Shown: piece after piece, positions 14,919-24,241 of the stretch | How positions within the stretch are numbered: the stretch's first letter is position 1 | How the letters are laid out: the number at the start of each line of letters is the position of its first letter | NCBI GenBank assembly: GCA_003160215.1 | Contig: PLQW01000196.1 | Span: 72,509 to 104,804, forward strand | Direction of reading: 5' to 3' | Length of the DNA stretch: 32,296 bases | Origin: Acidobacteriaceae bacterium | GTDB lineage: Bacteria > Acidobacteriota > Terriglobia > Terriglobales > Acidobacteriaceae | Made by a program: the position numbers and the translations under genes | Notes under the pieces: generated by a model | The model's database searches: none | The model's input: the letters and a program-made list of their open reading frames with translations, nothing else | What the model was told of the DNA's origin: nothing

Positions 14919-16373
14919 ATGAAACCTCAACTCGGCCTATCCCTGGTTGTTTTGGCAGTGCTGTCCGTGCCGCATGCCTGGTCGCAAACTGGCAGCGATC
15001 AGTCGCAGAGCGGTTCCGCGGACCAGTCGCAGAGCGGTTCTGCGGACCAGTCGCAGAACGGTTCCGCGGGCCAGTCACAGAACGGTTCTACGGACCAGTC
15101 GCAGCAGTCATCCACTGGTCCCCAAGTGGCTTACACTAATTCCGAACAGCTGCCCCCATTGACGATGCTTAACGAAGTCACGGCGAACACTGGTATTCAG
15201 CTCTTCATGACGACTGGAGCGCTAATGGATTACAACTCACCGGGCGGCTCGTCCCATGGCTACTGGGAGACACTGGGCCAGTTCGGAGGCGGCGTCAACA
15301 TAACGCAGATTCGTCCCACCTTGGTGTGGAACTTCCGGTACAACGGCGGAGTTTCGCTGGAGGCCCTGTCGTTGCGGGGTGCTTCGAATTACTCAACGCT
15401 GTATCAGAGTGCAAGCGCCAATATCCTCTGGCAGTTTAGCAAGCGCTGGCAGTTGGCGGTGAAGGATAACTACATTTACACGAACGACCCGTTCGAGCCG
15501 TATTTGACCCTTGATCGCGTGCCCACTTTTAACGATCCCAATCCCGTCATCTACATACCTCAGGCCGTAGTCGAGCTGAACGTGGGTTCGGTTAATCTGA
15601 CCTATCAGATGACCCAGCGTGATAGCCTTACTTTTACGGGGGGTGAGAGCTTTCAACGCTATATCAACAGTGCGTTGTCAGCCGACAACTCGTACATGTA
15701 CACGGCGGGATCCGACTATCAACATGCGTTCTCGGCGAAGCTCTCGGCCGGCGGCGGGTACAGCTTCACCGCTCTAGATTATGGACATGGTCTATCGCGT
15801 TCCGGAATTCAGGCGATAACCGGGTTCGCCAGCTATCAGTTGAATCCGAACATGCTCGTAACCGGATGGGTGGGTCCTGAGTACACGACGAGCAAGGACA
15901 TTGTTCCAACTTTCTGTTTTCCAGGATTTGGCTGCTTCGGTTATCACGCGGTGTACCAAGCCCAGTGGAACCTAGCAGAAGGAGCGACTTTCGGCTGGTC
16001 GGGGACGAGGAACTCGTTGCGCGTCGGATTCAGGCATCAAATCTCCAATGGCGGTGGTTTACTCGGTACGGTACGGCTCTACCAGCTTACCGTCGGCTAC
16101 CGGCGGCCACTGACGCAGCGCTGGAATTTCTCCGCCGGCTTTGCGTACAACAACAGCCTGTCGATATCGCAGTACAACAACAACGGCTTTCTTAACTTGC
16201 TGCAAGCCATAGTGACGTTTAGTCGGCAACTCTCTCAGTCGTGGAATGGATCCGTGTATTATGCTGCGATTCACGAGAGCCAGAGATACACTGTACCCCA
16301 GTCATCAACTGTGGGCATCAATGGCGTCGGAATTACGCTCCGGTACTCCTGGGGCCACTCACTTGGAAGGTGA
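14919..16373 (+). CDS. Outer-membrane beta-barrel protein of the EPS locus
   Basis: The 484-residue product has a signal peptide (KPQLGLSLVVLAVLSVPHAWSQ), then a Gln/Ser/Gly-rich repeat linker at about residues 27-66, then many alternating aromatic/polar amphipathic strands with Tyr and Asn turns to the C-terminus (LRYSW). This is the profile of the beta-barrel encoded in exosortase-linked EPS operons between the export protein and chain-length gene; a role as outer-membrane porin for polymer secretion is inference. AGGAGGAGG lies just before the ATG at 14919, which rules out the longer upstream frame from 14781. It starts 31 bases after the export gene and ends three bases before the chain-length gene. 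Confidence 0.85.
   Translation: MKPQLGLSLVVLAVLSVPHAWSQTGSDQSQSGSADQSQSGSADQSQNGSAGQSQNGSTDQSQQSSTGPQVAYTNSEQLPPLTMLNEVTANTGIQLFMTTGALMDYNSPGGSSHGYWETLGQFGGGVNITQIRPTLVWNFRYNGGVSLEALSLRGASNYSTLYQSASANILWQFSKRWQLAVKDNYIYTNDPFEPYLTLDRVPTFNDPNPVIYIPQAVVELNVGSVNLTYQMTQRDSLTFTGGESFQRYINSALSADNSYMYTAGSDYQHAFSAKLSAGGGYSFTALDYGHGLSRSGIQAITGFASYQLNPNMLVTGWVGPEYTTSKDIVPTFCFPGFGCFGYHAVYQAQWNLAEGATFGWSGTRNSLRVGFRHQISNGGGLLGTVRLYQLTVGYRRPLTQRWNFSAGFAYNNSLSISQYNNNGFLNLLQAIVTFSRQLSQSWNGSVYYAAIHESQRYTVPQSSTVGINGVGITLRYSWGHSLGR
14997..15116 (+). repeat. 24-bp in-frame tandem repeat (five units, last degenerate)
   Basis: Units start at 14997, 15021, 15045, 15069 and 15093, each coding roughly (D/G)QSQ(S/N)GS(A/T). 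The first three are almost identical; the fifth decays after DQSQ. Because 24 is divisible by three, gain or loss of units would change linker length without breaking the beta-barrel frame. Confidence 0.85.
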
Positions 16374-16376
16374 TTC

Positions 16377-17942
16377 ATGATGGAAGAACTTGACGATCAG
16401 AAGCCAATGCAGGGTGTCGATGAATACTGGGCGATGGTGGTCCGCCGCAAGTGGTGGATTCTGGGACCGCTCTTCTTCGGATGGCTCCTTGTCTTTGCGT
16501 CAGCTTGGGTTATTCCCGCGAAGTACGCCTCGGAAAGCGTGGTGCTGGTTGAGCCACCGAAGGTTCCGAAGGGTCTGGTGACGCCAAACGTTGAAGTCGA
16601 CTTAGCTGATCGGGTGCAAAGTATGAGCACGCAGATTCTGAGCCGCACACGCCTGCTTAACCTCATCGAGAAATTTCACCTCTACCCCAGCTATGCCAAC
16701 TCGCCTGATGACCAGGTAGAAAAGATGCGCGACGACGTTAAGTTCGAGTTGGTTGAAGCTCCTAGCACTAAGCCAAACCAGGAACTGATCGCGTTCAAGC
16801 TGGCATATAAGGCCCCGGATCCCGTGATTGCCCAGAAGGTGAACGGAGCTTTGACCTCGTTCTTCGTCGATGAGAACGTGCGGGCCAGCCAGGAGCAGTC
16901 GGAAGCGACCACGCTTTTCCTGGATTCTCAAGTGAAGGTACTGGCGCAGACGCTTGCCGACGAGGAGGCCAAGGTGCGCGCCTATGAGGCCCAGCACGAT
17001 GGGTCATTGCCGCAGCAATTGCAAAGCAATATCCAGATCCTCACTGGTATTCAATCGCAGTTACAGGCCGCGCAAACCAGCCATGAGAGAGCTTTGCAGC
17101 AGCAGTCCTATCTGAGCTCGCTGCAGAAACAATACGAAACGATGGGCGATTCGGCTGACGTTCCGAGCAGCCTCGACAACCAACTGGAAAGCGCGCGTGC
17201 CCAATTGGCGGACCTGCAGGCCAGGTACACCGACGACCATCCCGATATCAGGAAACTGAAGGAAACCATCGCTGGTCTCGAGAAACTGAAGAAGAATATG
17301 GGCGCGGAGGCCAAGGAGAAACTCGATACTAATACCGCTAGTCCGGAACAAGTGAAGGCCATGACGCCGTTGGTGCAGCTGCAGAGCCAAATCAAGGTCA
17401 ACAAGATGGAGCTCCAGACTTCTACAGAGCAAATGCAGCGTCTCGAACAGGCCGGTCAGATGTATCAGGCCCGCCTGAATGCGACCCCGGCAGTAGAAGC
17501 TGAGATGAGTGACATGTTGCGCGATTTCGGCAATATGAAAAAGGAATACGTTGACCTGCTTGGCAAGAAACAGGAATCCTCGCTTGCCACCAATCTTGAG
17601 AGGCAGCAACAGGGCGCACAGTTCCGCGTCATCGATCCGCCAAGCCTGCCAGACAAGCCTTCCTTCCCCGACCGCTTCAAGTTCTCGCTCGCTGCAATCG
17701 CCGCCGGCTTGGCACTTGCAGTGCTGTTCGGATTTGGCTCGGAGGTCCTCGATGATCGTATCCGCAACGAACAGGCTCTCAACGAGGCTGTCAGTTTGCC
17801 GGTACTGGTTGAGATTCCTCCTCTCCCGACCCCAGCGGAAATTCGCGCCGCTCGCTGGAGGCCGTGGCTTGCGGTGGCGGCCACTGTAGCGGTGATCATT
17901 GTTCTTCCGTCGGGAGTAGCCTACGTCTATTTTTGGGGATAG
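16377..17942 (+). CDS. Wzz-type polysaccharide chain-length determinant
   Basis: The 521-residue inner-membrane protein has a Wzz domain with the first membrane helix at about 27-46 (WILGPLFFGWLLVFASAWVI), a long periplasmic coiled coil (about 170-400), a GNVR-like region, and a second helix near 437-457 (FSLAAIAAGLALAVLFGFG). An extra third hydrophobic span ends the protein. It would set polymer length and contact the outer-membrane export protein and the kinase. Separate chain-length and kinase genes match the exosortase-associated arrangement. GGAAGG precedes the ATG pair; ATG at 16380 is also possible. It ends three bases before the ATPase gene, so the operon is tightly packed. Confidence 0.93.
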   Translation: MMEELDDQKPMQGVDEYWAMVVRRKWWILGPLFFGWLLVFASAWVIPAKYASESVVLVEPPKVPKGLVTPNVEVDLADRVQSMSTQILSRTRLLNLIEKFHLYPSYANSPDDQVEKMRDDVKFELVEAPSTKPNQELIAFKLAYKAPDPVIAQKVNGALTSFFVDENVRASQEQSEATTLFLDSQVKVLAQTLADEEAKVRAYEAQHDGSLPQQLQSNIQILTGIQSQLQAAQTSHERALQQQSYLSSLQKQYETMGDSADVPSSLDNQLESARAQLADLQARYTDDHPDIRKLKETIAGLEKLKKNMGAEAKEKLDTNTASPEQVKAMTPLVQLQSQIKVNKMELQTSTEQMQRLEQAGQMYQARLNATPAVEAEMSDMLRDFGNMKKEYVDLLGKKQESSLATNLERQQQGAQFRVIDPPSLPDKPSFPDRFKFSLAAIAAGLALAVLFGFGSEVLDDRIRNEQALNEAVSLPVLVEIPPLPTPAEIRAARWRPWLAVAATVAVIIVLPSGVAYVYFWG

Positions 17943-17945
17943 TGC

Positions 17946-18914
17946 ATGTATAAACAATTCTTCGGGTTGACGCGCAATCCCTTTGAGATTAGCCCCGACC
18001 CGTTCTTCTACCATCCGACGCCGCGGCACAATGAAGCCCTGGCCAACCTGCACTACGGAGTTGGCCGCAGGAAGGGCTTCATTGTGATCACCGGCGAGGT
18101 GGGCACGGGCAAGACCTTGCTGGTTCGTTGCCTGCTGACGGAGCTGCGCAAGAACAACGTCGCTTTCGGCTACGTTTTCAATCCCCTGTTGCCGGTGGTG
18201 GAGTTCTTCCAGTACATCATGGCCGACCTGGGGCTGCCCTACGCGGGGCGCACCAAGACCGAGATGCTGCTTGATCTGAACCGCTACCTCATCCAGCGCC
18301 ACGCTCGTGGGCTCATCACCGCCCTGGTGGTGGATGAGGCGCAGGCTTTGAGGCACGAACTCCTGGAGGAGATCCGGCTGTTGACCAACCTGGAAACGTC
18401 GCAACAGAAGCTGCTGCAGATTGTTCTCATGGGTCAGCCGGAGCTGGAGATGATGCTTGACTCTCCTGAGTTGCGGCAACTGAAGCAGCGTATCTCGCTG
18501 CGCTGTCAGCTGCAGCCGCTGGATGAAACGCAGACGCGCGCCTACGTGCTGTCCCGTCTGGAGCGTGCCGGGGCGCCGGCGGAGCCGCCGATTTTCGCCG
18601 ACGAGGCGTTGGGCAAACTCTACGAGTATTCGGGCGGCATTCCGCGCATCATCAACAACCTTTGCGAAAATTCCATGGTGAACGCTTTTGCTCGTGAACA
18701 GCGTCCGGTGACTTCTGAGATGATCACCGAAGTGGCCGGCGATTTCCGTTTGACGAGCCCATCGCTGCCGGAAGAAGTTCCACTGCCCGTGGCCGCGCGC
18801 GAGGAGAACGGCGAGAGCCTTCTGCGCTCCCTGTTCCGTCTCCTGCGCACCATGGATAACCAGACCTTAGAAACCGAAAAACCGGTGCCCGCCACGTCCG
18901 GGAGGAGAGTCTAG
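17946..18914 (+). CDS. ExeA-like AAA ATPase, exosortase/EPS-system type
   Basis: The 322-residue protein begins MYKQFFGLTRNPFEISPDP, the classic start of this family, with Walker A GEVGTGKT (50-57) and Walker B ALVVDEAQ (126-133). The sensor region and the C-terminal AAA lid (SGGIPRIINNLCE) follow. The last 60 residues are variable. It has no peptidoglycan-binding or membrane domain, so it is a cytoplasmic ATPase, in line with the PEP-CTERM/XrtA-associated ATPase group. Its role in EPS export is not settled; it may power or gate the export complex. It is packed between the chain-length gene and the kinase gene, with three bases and two bases between stops and starts. Confidence 0.92.
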   Translation: MYKQFFGLTRNPFEISPDPFFYHPTPRHNEALANLHYGVGRRKGFIVITGEVGTGKTLLVRCLLTELRKNNVAFGYVFNPLLPVVEFFQYIMADLGLPYAGRTKTEMLLDLNRYLIQRHARGLITALVVDEAQALRHELLEEIRLLTNLETSQQKLLQIVLMGQPELEMMLDSPELRQLKQRISLRCQLQPLDETQTRAYVLSRLERAGAPAEPPIFADEALGKLYEYSGGIPRIINNLCENSMVNAFAREQRPVTSEMITEVAGDFRLTSPSLPEEVPLPVAAREENGESLLRSLFRLLRTMDNQTLETEKPVPATSGRRV

Positions 18915-18916
18915 CC

Positions 18917-19855
18917 ATGAGTCGAGTGTACGAAGCGTTACAGAAGTCCCAAGGTGAAAGTCCGAACGCCTCGCCCTTGGTTTCAGGCCAGCCAGAAGCT
19001 GCGCCTAGCGAAGCGACTGCCGTTGCCGTTGCTGCTGGCGGCCCGGTCGGCACACCTACGGATGCAAACTGGTTGAACGTTCCCGCCGACCGCATCCTGC
19101 ATCCTATGCCCACTCCCGAGCAGCGCCTGGTGGCGCTGGCTGAACCGAACAGTAAGGGAGCGGAGATGTTCAGGGTACTGGCGACTCGCCTGGCGCACAT
19201 GCAGAACAAGCGGCGGTTGCAGAAGCTACTCATCACCAGTTCCGTGGGCGACGAGGGCAAGTCCGTGGTTTCTGTCAACCTCGCTCTGACCTTGGCGCGG
19301 CGTACCAATGCGCGCACCCTGCTGATCGAAGCCGATCTGCGCCGGCCCAGCGCCAGCAAGTTGCTGACCAGTGCGTCGTTGCGCGGCATTTCGGATTGGG
19401 ATGCGGGCAAACTCTCGCTCGAAGACTTGCTGTACCAGGTCAAGGACCTGCCGCTGTGGTTGCTCTCGGCAGGGCAGGGCATGGAGGAACCGTTGCCGCT
19501 GCTGGAATCGGACCGTTTCGCCAAGATGCTGGAAACGATCTCGTCGAGCTTCGATTGGGTGTTGCTCGATGCCACACCCATGTTGCCCATGGCCGACGCT
19601 ATTTCGCTTTCACGTCTCTGTGATGGTGTGCTGGTTGTGGTGCGCGAAGGGTTTACCCGCCGTAAGGTTCTGGATAAGGCGCTCGGATCAATCGAGAAGC
19701 CCAAACTCCTGGGCGTGGTCTTTAACGAAGCCTCCATGTTAAACATCGATTACGACCGCTACTACGGAGGCAGCAACCCATCCGGAAAGTCGAAGAAGGA
19801 AGCTAAAAAAGAAGCCGAGAAGGAAGCGGACAAGGTAACAGCGGCGTCGGCATGA
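18917..19855 (+). CDS. BY-kinase / CpsD-type tyrosine autokinase, cytoplasmic
   Basis: The 312-residue product starts MSRVYEALQKSQGE, typical of exosortase-linked kinases. A variable linker of about 75 residues is followed by the P-loop domain: Walker A SSVGDEGKS (108-116), Walker A' LLIEADLRRP (about 135-144) and Walker B VLLDATP. Such kinases cycle phosphorylation to control chain-length protein assembly. The C-terminal tyrosine cluster is reduced to YDRYYGG and replaced by a Lys/Glu/Ala-rich tail (KSKKEAKKEAEKEADK). The gene overlaps the next by four bases (ATGA), coupling it to the sugar transferase. Confidence 0.92.
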   Translation: MSRVYEALQKSQGESPNASPLVSGQPEAAPSEATAVAVAAGGPVGTPTDANWLNVPADRILHPMPTPEQRLVALAEPNSKGAEMFRVLATRLAHMQNKRRLQKLLITSSVGDEGKSVVSVNLALTLARRTNARTLLIEADLRRPSASKLLTSASLRGISDWDAGKLSLEDLLYQVKDLPLWLLSAGQGMEEPLPLLESDRFAKMLETISSSFDWVLLDATPMLPMADAISLSRLCDGVLVVVREGFTRRKVLDKALGSIEKPKLLGVVFNEASMLNIDYDRYYGGSNPSGKSKKEAKKEAEKEADKVTAASA

Positions 19856-21234
19856 TTCGTTTGTTCAATGCCTATTTCCCCACCCGCACACTGTTGCTCA
19901 CGGTGACCGAGGCCGCCCTCGTGACCTTGGGTTTCGTGCTGGCGGTGGAGTTTTGGGCAGGGACGGCCTCCGATGCCAGTATTTACCTCCTGTACGAAAA
20001 CGGCCTGGGCCGGATCGGCTTGGTGGTCGCAGTCTTCCTCATCTTGATGTACTACTTCGATCTCTACGATTCGTTTGTGCTCGCCAACCGGCGAGAAGTG
20101 GTCACCCGCCTGGTGGGCGTATTGGGCTGTGCCTTCGTCGCGTTGGCGGTGCTCTACTACGTGTTTCCCGAGGTTAGCCTGGGTGGCAGCACTTTGTGGA
20201 TCGGGGTGGGCATTGTCGGCATCGCGGTTCCCGCTTGGCGCAGGCTTTTCTTTGTGCTGAACCGATCTGCCCGCTTCTCCGAGCGCGCCATTCTCTATGG
20301 CGACGGCCCTTTGGCGGGACCGCTGATGGAGGAGATGAGTAAGCGCTCTGAACTCGGGGTGCGCGTGGTGGGCTTCGTGGGCCAGAGCGCCCCCGCTGTA
20401 CCGGGCGTTCCCCAATTCGACGACGGAGACATTGAAGAGCTCGCGGAAAAGAGAAATGTTCAGCGTGTCGTGGTAACCATGGGGGACCGCCGCGGCAAAC
20501 TGCAAGTGGAAACCCTACTTAAGCTGAAAGCCCGCGGAGTATACATTCAAGACGGGCCCGAGTACTACGAAAGCATTACCGGCAAGATCCCGTTGGATTC
20601 CCTGCGCTTGAGCTGGCTGCTGTTTTCGCCGGGCTTTCATGTCCGCACCGCGCTGCATCTTTACAAACGCTTGTTCTCGCTCATCTTAGGTAGTCTCGCC
20701 ATCGTTGTGACCTCGCCACTGATGCTGCTCGCGGCCGTCGCCATCCGTCTTGACTCGCCTGGTCCGGCGATCTTTCGTCAGAAGCGCGTCGGCGAACACG
20801 GACGTCTGTTCATGGTTTACAAGTTTCGTTCCATGTACGACGGGTCAGACAAGGAACAGTTGAAGCCGGCGGAGCGCGAGGATGCCCGGGTCACCGCGGT
20901 GGGCAAGTGGCTGCGCCGCACCCGCATCGACGAATTGCCGCAATTGTTCAATATCGTCAAGGGCGATATGGCATTCGTGGGACCGCGGCCTTTCGTTCCG
21001 GAGCAGGAAGAAGAGTGCGCTCAAAAGATTCCGTTCTACAAAGAGCGTTGGCTGGTGAAGCCGGGCGCCACCGGATGGGCGCAGATCAATCGTGGCTATA
21101 ATGTGACCCTGGAAGACAACCGCGAGAAGCTGGCGTACGATTTGTTCTATATTAAGAACGTCTCCTTTGGGCTCGACCTCTACATCATGTTTTCGACCGT
21201 GAAGATCCTGCTGCTGGGAAGGGGAGGACGATAG
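19852..21234 (+). CDS. Initiating sugar-phosphate transferase (polyisoprenyl-phosphate hexose-1-phosphate transferase)
   Basis: The 460-residue inner-membrane enzyme moves a sugar-1-phosphate to undecaprenyl phosphate, starting each repeat unit. Four N-terminal membrane helices (the first is TVTEAALVTLGFVLAV) are followed by a CoA-binding-like Rossmann domain (RAILYGDGPLAGP) and a fifth hydrophobic helix (SLILGSLAIVVTSPLMLLAA). The catalytic domain carries RVGEHGRLFMVYKFRSM, DELPQLFNIVKGDMAFVGPRP and the GATGWAQIN motif. This is the exosortase-associated EpsB2-like layout. The sugar (often glucose or galactose) cannot be assigned. Last gene of the compact operon, followed by a 164-base gap. 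Confidence 0.93.
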   Translation: MIRLFNAYFPTRTLLLTVTEAALVTLGFVLAVEFWAGTASDASIYLLYENGLGRIGLVVAVFLILMYYFDLYDSFVLANRREVVTRLVGVLGCAFVALAVLYYVFPEVSLGGSTLWIGVGIVGIAVPAWRRLFFVLNRSARFSERAILYGDGPLAGPLMEEMSKRSELGVRVVGFVGQSAPAVPGVPQFDDGDIEELAEKRNVQRVVVTMGDRRGKLQVETLLKLKARGVYIQDGPEYYESITGKIPLDSLRLSWLLFSPGFHVRTALHLYKRLFSLILGSLAIVVTSPLMLLAAVAIRLDSPGPAIFRQKRVGEHGRLFMVYKFRSMYDGSDKEQLKPAEREDARVTAVGKWLRRTRIDELPQLFNIVKGDMAFVGPRPFVPEQEEECAQKIPFYKERWLVKPGATGWAQINRGYNVTLEDNREKLAYDLFYIKNVSFGLDLYIMFSTVKILLLGRGGR

Positions 21235-21398
21235 TTTCCTCCACCGGTTATGGTCTCTTCAGAGCCGGCTACCAGACGGATTCCTGCCCGGATGCGATAT
21301 TCTTGAGTAATGGCTAAGAATGACATCTGATGCGCGCCATCGCGAATGTGCACTGCTCGAAAAGCGAGAGCCCGCGAGACTAAGGAGAAAATTGCTTT

Positions 21399-22421
21399 AT
21401 GAAGAAAGCTTTAGTCACCGGCATTTCCGGCCAGGACGGCAGCTATCTTGCCGAATACCTGCTTGAGCTCGGATACAGCGTCTATGGCATGGTGCGCCGC
21501 GAAACGGGAACGATGCGCTGGCTCATCCCTATCCAGGACAAGGTCGAAGTCCTGTATGGCGACATGCGCGACGCCGCCTCGCTGGAAGTTGCTTTTGCCA
21601 AAGCGTCGCCGGATGAAGTTTACAACCTTGCAGGACAGGTTTTCGTCCCCACCAGCTGGCAAATTCCAGCCGAGACGTTCGACATCAATGTTGGCGGACT
21701 GGCGCGCTTGCTGAACATCATCGAGCGCCAGAAGCCGGATACCCGCATCTATCAGGCTTCCAGCTCGGAGATGTACGGCAATCTAAACGGCCTGCGCAAT
21801 GAACAAACCGCGCTTGCTCCGACCTCTCCGTATGGAGTTTCCAAGACGGCCGCTCACCGCTTGTGTGGCGTCTATCGCGAGCGCGGAATTTTCGCTGTTG
21901 GCGGTATTCTCTTTAATCATGAGTCCCCGCGTCGCGGACCGGAGATGGTGACCCGCAAGATCACGCTGGCTGCGGCCGATTGGGCCCAGGGCAAGAAGAA
22001 CAAGCTGAAGCTGGGCAACATGCAGGCCCGTCGCGACTGGGGATTTGCCGGCGATTACGTTCGGGCCATGCACGCCATGCTGCAAGAGGAGAAGCCCAAC
22101 GACTACGTGATCGCCACCGGCGAATCGCACAGTGTTTACGAATTTGTGGTCGAGGTGCTTCACTGCCTGGACCTGCTGTCTCCCAGTCGCAACGTTGCCG
22201 AAGTGGTGAATGAGTACGTCGAAGTGGATCCTAAACTCTTCCGCACCGGCGAGATTCATGACCTGCGTGGCGATTCCAGCCTGGCTCGGCGCTCCTTGAA
22301 CTGGAATCCCGAGGTGGATTTCAAGGGCCTAGTGCGCATGATGGTTGAATCCGATACCTTGGTTGGAAAGAAAACTCCGGATCACTTCGTTGAAGCTAAG
22401 GCACTTGCAGGGTTGATATAA
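21399..22421 (+). CDS. GDP-mannose 4,6-dehydratase-like SDR enzyme
   Basis: The 340-residue product opens with the NAD(P) loop VTGISGQDGSYLAEYLLE, has SSSEMYG, the catalytic YGVSK pair, and the strongly Gmd-like NHESPRRG and RDWGFAGDYVRAMHAML. It would make GDP-4-keto-6-deoxymannose for rhamnose-, fucose- or perosamine-type sugars. The segment that is usually NLAAQSHV is NLAGQVFVPTSWQIP here, so a related activity (for example a GDP-6-deoxyhexose reductase or another nucleotide sugar) is possible. AAGGAG lies 11 bases before the ATG. It is separated from the operon by 164 bases with no clear promoter. Confidence 0.85.
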   Translation: MKKALVTGISGQDGSYLAEYLLELGYSVYGMVRRETGTMRWLIPIQDKVEVLYGDMRDAASLEVAFAKASPDEVYNLAGQVFVPTSWQIPAETFDINVGGLARLLNIIERQKPDTRIYQASSSEMYGNLNGLRNEQTALAPTSPYGVSKTAAHRLCGVYRERGIFAVGGILFNHESPRRGPEMVTRKITLAAADWAQGKKNKLKLGNMQARRDWGFAGDYVRAMHAMLQEEKPNDYVIATGESHSVYEFVVEVLHCLDLLSPSRNVAEVVNEYVEVDPKLFRTGEIHDLRGDSSLARRSLNWNPEVDFKGLVRMMVESDTLVGKKTPDHFVEAKALAGLI

Positions 22422-22666
22422 GTCAGATGTTCAGCGCTTTAAGTTCCGACGCTTCCTCGCTTGTCGGATAAGGTGTCTATATCCAACGTTGCTCGCCGTG
22501 TTTGCCTGTATCTCCGAGCACCGATCATTCTACATTCGCATTCCAAGCTCCCGAGTTCATTGCCCGAGGCCACGGCGTATATCGGCTTGAATCTGCTCAT
22601 GCTGCCAGTCTTGAGACATTTCTTCACCGGACCGGCGCTGAATACGGGGTAAACTTGCGCATTGGG

Positions 22667-24241
22667 ATGATGCCGACGGCAACAACGACAAAGCAACCGC
22701 CCACGATGAAGGTCCAGGCTTTTTGGCTGACCGCATCGAAGCTCTTTGCTGCCCTGTTGAACATCGGGTTGCCGATGCTGCTGGTTCGCATTCTGTCGCA
22801 ATCCGAGTACGGGGCCTACAAACAGGCATTCCTGTTCACGATTACCGCCAGCAACGTCGCCACCCTAGGCGTCGGGATGAGCGCGTATTACTACGTGCCA
22901 CGCTTTCCCAAGCGCGGCGGCCAGATTGCGCTCAACATCCTAATTTACAACTTCGCTGCGGGATTCGTTGCTCTGCTGGCGCTGATGTTCTATCCGCAGG
23001 TGCTTGGCCTGCTTTTTCCCGGCAGCGGTTTGCAACCCCTCGCAATCCTGCTCGGCATCCTCATTCTTCTAACCCTGACGGCAGGCTTGGTGCAACTGAT
23101 GCCCACGGCGCTGCAGGACGTCCGGCATTCCACAATGTTCATCGTTGGTACCCAGTTGCTGAAAACCATCATCTTCGCGGCTGTGGTCATTGCGTTCCGT
23201 TCGGTAAGAAGTCTGATTCTGGGAGCAATTGTTAGCCAGATTTTTAGCATGATGCTGCTGTTCTGGTATCTCCAAAATCGGTTTCCGCGCTTCTGGACGC
23301 AATTCGACTGGGAATTCTTCAAGGAGCAGCTTTCGTATGCGCTGCCCATCGGGGCAGCGGGAATGCTGTGGGTAATCCAAAAAGATCTCGACAATTACTT
23401 CGTGGGCGCCACCCTCGGTCCCAAGGAGTACGCCATCTACGCCATTGGCTGGCTCGACGTGCCGCTGATCTCTTTGTTCCTGGAGTCGGTTGCGTCGGTA
23501 ATGATCATAAGGCTCGCTGCGCTTCAGCACGAGGGCCGCAAAGAGGAGATTCGCCGTCTTACCGCGTCGGCTATTAATCTCCTTGCGGCCTTTCAGTTTC
23601 CGCTTTGTGCGCTTCTGCTGGTCGCCGGCCATGACCTCATTGTGCTGTTTTACACCAGGGCCTATGAACGAAGCGCTCGCATCTTCTCGGTGACGATTCT
23701 GTTGCTGGCAATGAGCGCATTTCTTACCGATCCGGTGAATCGTGCCTTCAAAGAACTGAGAAAGTTTCTTCTGGGGGTCAATATCGTCATCATGATCGTT
23801 CTGGTGTCTTGTCTGATGCCCGTCATTCATCACTTCGGCATGATGGGCGCTGCGATCCTGGCCGTGGGAGCGCAGGCCCTGCAGAAGATCGTCCTGGGTT
23901 GGAAGGTTTTGCGGAAATTGGATGCGACTGCGAAAGATTTCCTGCTGTTCAAGGATTTATTCAAGGTCACGTGCGCAACCGTCAGCGCCGGGTTGATCGC
24001 TTACGCCGTACGCAATCTCATTCCCGCAAACCTGCTGGTGGTCCGCATCGGCGCTGTTGGGGCATGCGTCGTAGCGGTCTATATACCTGCCGTATTCCTA
24101 TTCCACCTGCCCGGACGGGAGATGCTGAGCAAGGAAAGGGCTCTGGCTTTAGTGCGATCAACCGTCGCCAGGGTCAAGGGCCGTGCTCAGCCTTCAGACT
24201 CTGGTGCCGAGAACGAAGTGCAAAACAGCTCTCGCCATTAA
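22667..24241 (+). CDS. Wzx-type polysaccharide flippase (MOP superfamily)
   Basis: The product of about 524 residues is almost entirely hydrophobic helices, roughly 12-14, starting VQAFWLTASKLFAALLNIGLPMLLV and including the typical loop LSQSEYGAYKQAFLF (helix 1-2). It would flip lipid-linked repeat units across the inner membrane. The last 40 residues are hydrophilic. The open frame extends to 22502, but the first 55 residues there do not look like protein of this family. I use the ATG at 22667 (another at 22670), with only a weak GGG before it. It is followed by a 337-base gap and a convergent glycosyltransferase gene. Confidence 0.9.
   Translation: MMPTATTTKQPPTMKVQAFWLTASKLFAALLNIGLPMLLVRILSQSEYGAYKQAFLFTITASNVATLGVGMSAYYYVPRFPKRGGQIALNILIYNFAAGFVALLALMFYPQVLGLLFPGSGLQPLAILLGILILLTLTAGLVQLMPTALQDVRHSTMFIVGTQLLKTIIFAAVVIAFRSVRSLILGAIVSQIFSMMLLFWYLQNRFPRFWTQFDWEFFKEQLSYALPIGAAGMLWVIQKDLDNYFVGATLGPKEYAIYAIGWLDVPLISLFLESVASVMIIRLAALQHEGRKEEIRRLTASAINLLAAFQFPLCALLLVAGHDLIVLFYTRAYERSARIFSVTILLLAMSAFLTDPVNRAFKELRKFLLGVNIVIMIVLVSCLMPVIHHFGMMGAAILAVGAQALQKIVLGWKVLRKLDATAKDFLLFKDLFKVTCATVSAGLIAYAVRNLIPANLLVVRIGAVGACVVAVYIPAVFLFHLPGREMLSKERALALVRSTVARVKGRAQPSDSGAENEVQNSSRH

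Noticed and set aside
14997..15116. Tandem repeats considered as a CRISPR array
   Set aside because: The units are contiguous without spacers and are in frame within a protein gene.
17061..18479. 472-codon open frame on the minus strand
   Set aside because: It spans the antisense of the chain-length and ATPase genes and shows His/Gln/Leu-rich non-protein character.
18724..19746. 340-codon open frame on the minus strand
   Set aside because: Antisense to the kinase gene; Ser/Arg-rich with no domain.
22502..22666. N-terminal extension of the flippase
   Set aside because: The 55 extra residues are hydrophilic and unlike the family, which begins close to the first membrane helix.
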